Of a stretch of 8,879 nucleotides of DNA, positions 6,212 to 8,879 are shown one piece after another (the stretch's first letter is position 1; each line of letters starts with the position of its first letter). The notes below the pieces were generated by a model. That model made no database searches and had not been told where the DNA came from. It worked only from the letters and a program-made list of their open reading frames with translations. The stretch comes from JBFLVQ01 sp040758525. GTDB taxonomy: Bacteria > Acidobacteriota > Blastocatellia > Chloracidobacteriales > JADJPF01. The stretch is from positions 1-8,879 of the forward strand of contig JBFLVQ010000399.1 of NCBI GenBank assembly GCA_040758525.1, written 5' to 3'. The position numbers were made by a program, and so were the translations under genes.

Positions 6212-8659
6212 ATGGAGACCCTTTGGCAAGATCTTCGCTATAGTTTTCGTATGCTGCAAACCAATCCAGGCTTCATGGTAGTGGCCATTTTCTGTCTAGC
6301 ACTTGGGATAGCGGCCAACTCTACCATCTTCAGCCTTGTTAATGCGGTATTACTACGCCCACTCCCATATAGAAATAGTAATCGGCTCGTGATTGTTTGG
6401 GGAAACTTTTTCAATTTAGGAATGGAGAGAATAGGAGCAAAAGCGGCTGAGTTTGTTGATTATCGTGAGCAAAATCAATCCTTTGATCAAATAGCTGCAT
6501 TCAACAATCTAGATTTCAATCTCACAGGAGTTGATCAACCTGAGCGTATTGCCGGCGCAGGTGTGACGACCAGTCTATTTCCTTTACTGGATGTACAAGC
6601 CAAAATTGGCCGCACATTTTTACCTGAGGAGAATCAGCCTGGGCATAACAATGTTGTGCTGTTAAGTTATGGTTTGTGGCAGCGCAGGTTTGGAGCTGAT
6701 CCAAACCTTATAGGGAAGGCGATCACACTCGATGGGCGGAGCTATACGGTAGTTGGAATTATGCCTATCGATTTCCAATTCCCACATAGCAGCTTGCCAT
6801 TTGGCACACCTGCTGAACTATGGGTGCCATTAGCATTTACGACTGAGCAGATCACTGAGCGTCAAGGTAGCTACAATTACCTAGTGATTGCACGACTCAA
6901 ACCCAACATAGAGTTGGAACAAGCCAGAGCGGATATGGAGATCATAGGTCGTAGGTTAGAGCAATATAATCGTGGCCCGAATGGAGAGGATGGTGGTTGG
7001 CGTCCAACGATAGTTCTGCTTCAGGAAGAAGCAGTGAGAAATGGCAAGACTGTTCTGCTGATCTTACTGGGGGTAGTTGCTTTAGTGTTATTAATTGCCT
7101 GTTGCAATGTTGCTAATCTATTGTTGGTACGAGCAACCGCGCGGCAAAAAGAGATCGCAATACGTATAGCTTTAGGGGCGACCCGCTTTCGCCTTATCCG
7201 ACAGTTGCTCACTGAGAGCTTACTGTTGGCTCTGTTGGGCGGTTTCTCAGGATTGTTACTGGCGTTCTGGGGCACTCAACTACTGGTCGCACTCAGCCCT
7301 GAAAATCTTCCTCGTGTGAAAGAAGTCAGTTGGGATGGCCGAGTGATTATCTTTACCATTACGCTGTCTCTGCTAACAGGTATTATCTTTGGCTTAGTAC
7401 CAGCTTTACAAGTTTCTAAACCCAACTTAAACGAGACTCTCAAAGAAGGTAGTGGAAGTATTACAGGCAGTCTACGTCGTAATCGAATTCTCAGTATGCT
7501 GGTAATTGGGGAAGTCGCGATCGCTGTGGTTTTACTGATTGGCGCCGGGCTAATGATCAAAAGTTTTTTAACTCTTCAGCAAGTCGATCCTGGCCTCAAT
7601 TCCCAAGGTGTGCTAACCATAGAACTCTCTCTAACTAGTTCAAAATATCAGAATGATCTTAAAGTCACAGACTTCTATGACCAACTCATCAACAGAATTA
7701 AGGTGCTGCCTGGAGTGCAATCGGTTGGAATGAGTTCTATTCTGCCTCTAAGCGGTATTGCTGTAGATGACCCATTTAGTATAGAAGGACGCCCATTAGA
7801 TATGAATAAGCTCACCATTGCAGGTCACCAGGTCATCAGTCCCAACTATTTTCAGACCCTGAATATACCTTTTATTCGTGGACATGATTTTACACCTCAG
7901 GATATTACTGGAAGCCCAGCAGTGGCGATCATAAATGAAAAGATGGCGGAGACTTTTTGGCCGAATGAAGATCCTCTAGGCAAGCGAATTAAATTGGGCG
8001 CACCACAAGCCCCAGGTGACTGGATAACTGTCATTGGTGTAGTAGCTAACATACCACATAGAGGTTTAGATTCTGACCCTCAACCAGACTGGTATCTACC
8101 ACATTTACAATCACCCAGCCGAAATATGTATCTGGTTGTGCGAACCACGGTTGCTCCAATGAGTCTAACAGCCGCTATACAAACAGCAGTTGTGGACATA
8201 GATAAAGAACAACCAGTAGCAAACATGAAAACCATAGATCAAGTGATCGCAACTTCGGTTGTACCCAGGCGATTCAATATGTTCTCACTAGGAATATTTG
8301 CAACAATTGCCTTAGCACTGGCAGCGGCTGGAATTTACAGTGTCATCTCTTATTCAGTTGCACAACGTAGGCGTGAAATTGGTATACGCATGGTATTAGG
8401 GGCTCAGTGGACCGATGTGTTAAAACTGGTAATGAGACAAGGTATGACACTGGCTCTGATTGGAATTGGTATTGGCTTAATTGCTGCCTTTAGTTTAACA
8501 CGCTTGATGTCGGGATTACTTTATCGTATCAGCGCAACTGACCCAGAGACTTTTGTAGTAGTTCTGCTTGTACTTATCGTTGTGGCGCTGTTGGCCTGTT
8601 ACATTCCTACTCGTAGAGCAACGAAAGTTGATCCAATAGCAACACTGCGCTGTGAGTAA
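6212..8659 (+). CDS. ADOP-family FtsX/MacB-type permease (paralogue of the divergent gene)
   Basis: This 815-residue membrane protein is a paralogue of the divergent permease: 34 of the first 60 residues are identical by hand alignment. It has the lead motif WQDLRYSFRMLQTNPGF, a first membrane helix (about 21-45), a periplasmic domain (50-275), and helices near 279-305, 333-358 and 376-398. It then repeats with a helix at 427-450, a periplasmic domain (455-685) and helices near 689-713, 744-765 and 778-798. The FtsX motif appears as EIAIRIALGA (314-323) and EIGIRMVLGA (722-731), and the end is YIPTRRATKVDP. It is 16 residues longer than its neighbour, partly from an insertion around FPHSSLPFGTPAEL and a Gly-rich loop PNGEDGGW (256-263) in the first periplasmic domain. 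No ABC ATPase is adjacent and the substrate is unknown. I prefer ATG 6212 to TTG 6176. Confidence 0.95.
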   Translation: METLWQDLRYSFRMLQTNPGFMVVAIFCLALGIAANSTIFSLVNAVLLRPLPYRNSNRLVIVWGNFFNLGMERIGAKAAEFVDYREQNQSFDQIAAFNNLDFNLTGVDQPERIAGAGVTTSLFPLLDVQAKIGRTFLPEENQPGHNNVVLLSYGLWQRRFGADPNLIGKAITLDGRSYTVVGIMPIDFQFPHSSLPFGTPAELWVPLAFTTEQITERQGSYNYLVIARLKPNIELEQARADMEIIGRRLEQYNRGPNGEDGGWRPTIVLLQEEAVRNGKTVLLILLGVVALVLLIACCNVANLLLVRATARQKEIAIRIALGATRFRLIRQLLTESLLLALLGGFSGLLLAFWGTQLLVALSPENLPRVKEVSWDGRVIIFTITLSLLTGIIFGLVPALQVSKPNLNETLKEGSGSITGSLRRNRILSMLVIGEVAIAVVLLIGAGLMIKSFLTLQQVDPGLNSQGVLTIELSLTSSKYQNDLKVTDFYDQLINRIKVLPGVQSVGMSSILPLSGIAVDDPFSIEGRPLDMNKLTIAGHQVISPNYFQTLNIPFIRGHDFTPQDITGSPAVAIINEKMAETFWPNEDPLGKRIKLGAPQAPGDWITVIGVVANIPHRGLDSDPQPDWYLPHLQSPSRNMYLVVRTTVAPMSLTAAIQTAVVDIDKEQPVANMKTIDQVIATSVVPRRFNMFSLGIFATIALALAAAGIYSVISYSVAQRRREIGIRMVLGAQWTDVLKLVMRQGMTLALIGIGIGLIAAFSLTRLMSGLLYRISATDPETFVVVLLVLIVVALLACYIPTRRATKVDPIATLRCE

Positions 8660-8755
8660 TCCCGTAATAGGTAATTTTTTGCACTAAATCTTAGTATTGC
8701 TCCTCTAAAGCCTAAGTAATATTTAAATCTGGTACACAATATTGAGAGTTATTTT

Positions 8756-8760
8756 GGAGG
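8756..8760 (+). promoter_or_regulatory. Ribosome binding site of the right-edge gene
   Basis: GGAGG sits 4 bases before the ATG at 8765, with a purine-rich continuation (AG). It is strong evidence that the short truncated frame at the edge is a true gene start. Confidence 0.8.
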
Positions 8761-8764
8761 AGTT

Positions 8765-8879
8765 ATGAGTTATAGAAGTTATCTTATCCTCTTGTTTACT
8801 ATCTCGCTGCTGGTTTTTGTCTCAGCAACTTCGGCAACAAGAATACCTATATCACGTTCCGGACTCCAAGCAAGAACAT
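8765..8879 (+). CDS. Start of a secreted or envelope protein, truncated by the right edge
   Basis: Only the first 38 codons are visible. They encode a classic Sec signal peptide: a short polar start with one Arg (MSYRSY), a hydrophobic core LILLFTISLLVFVS, and a plausible signal peptidase I site after SATSA (21-25). The next residues are TRIPISRSGLQART. There is no lipobox cysteine. The gene begins 105 bases after the plus-strand ADOP stop and has its own good ribosome binding site, so it may be co-transcribed or have its own promoter in that gap; I see no convincing terminator between them. The mature protein is outside the window, so no function can be given. Confidence 0.75.
   Translation, partial: MSYRSYLILLFTISLLVFVSATSATRIPISRSGLQART

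Noticed and set aside
8660..8690. Run of six T after the plus-strand ADOP stop, looking like a terminator tail
   Set aside because: I could not find a complementary stem in front of it.
8697..8725. TTGCTC and TATTTA with a 17-base spacer as a promoter for the right-edge gene
   Set aside because: Each box matches only about half of the consensus, which is common by chance in AT-rich DNA.
1..8879. tRNA, rRNA, CRISPR arrays, insertion sequences or transposase genes
   Set aside because: I saw no regularly spaced repeats, no transposase motifs and no tRNA-like cloverleaf sequence.

Overview
The window looks like part of an acidobacterial chromosome. The main reason is a pair of roughly 800-residue FtsX/MacB-type permeases with the layout of the ADOP family (acidobacterial duplicated orphan permease), each lacking a neighbouring ABC ATPase gene. 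Base composition is moderate to AT-rich by eye, which might suit a lower-GC lineage such as Blastocatellia, but I cannot place it further.

Layout. Positions 1-2432 hold two minus-strand genes that read off the left edge. The first transcribed (1521-2432) encodes an unrecognised protein of about 303 residues. Nine bases later comes a large gene (1-1511, truncated by the window edge) encoding a CHAT-family cysteine protease fused to a NACHT-type P-loop NTPase. Its 5' part is not covered by a simple start-to-stop ORF because its stop lies outside the window, so I translated it by hand. Positions 2433-2818 are mostly non-coding, with a possible decayed coding remnant. Positions 2819-3379 (minus) encode a DUF1697 protein. 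Positions 3456-5855 (minus) and 6212-8659 (plus) encode two divergent ADOP permeases. They are separated by a 356-base region containing a perfect 13-bp-arm hairpin and a spaced direct repeat. A secreted-protein gene begins at 8765 on the plus strand and runs off the right edge.

How it fits together. The most interesting part is the left end: a sensor-type NTPase (STAND/NACHT) with a caspase-like CHAT protease, closely coupled to an upstream unknown gene. This is the arrangement expected of a conflict or abortive-infection module in which the protease is triggered by the STAND domain and acts on a partner. That function is inferred from architecture, and the partner is not recognised. The two ADOPs probably arose by duplication; their cargo is unknown. 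DUF1697 has no known role that links it to either neighbour.
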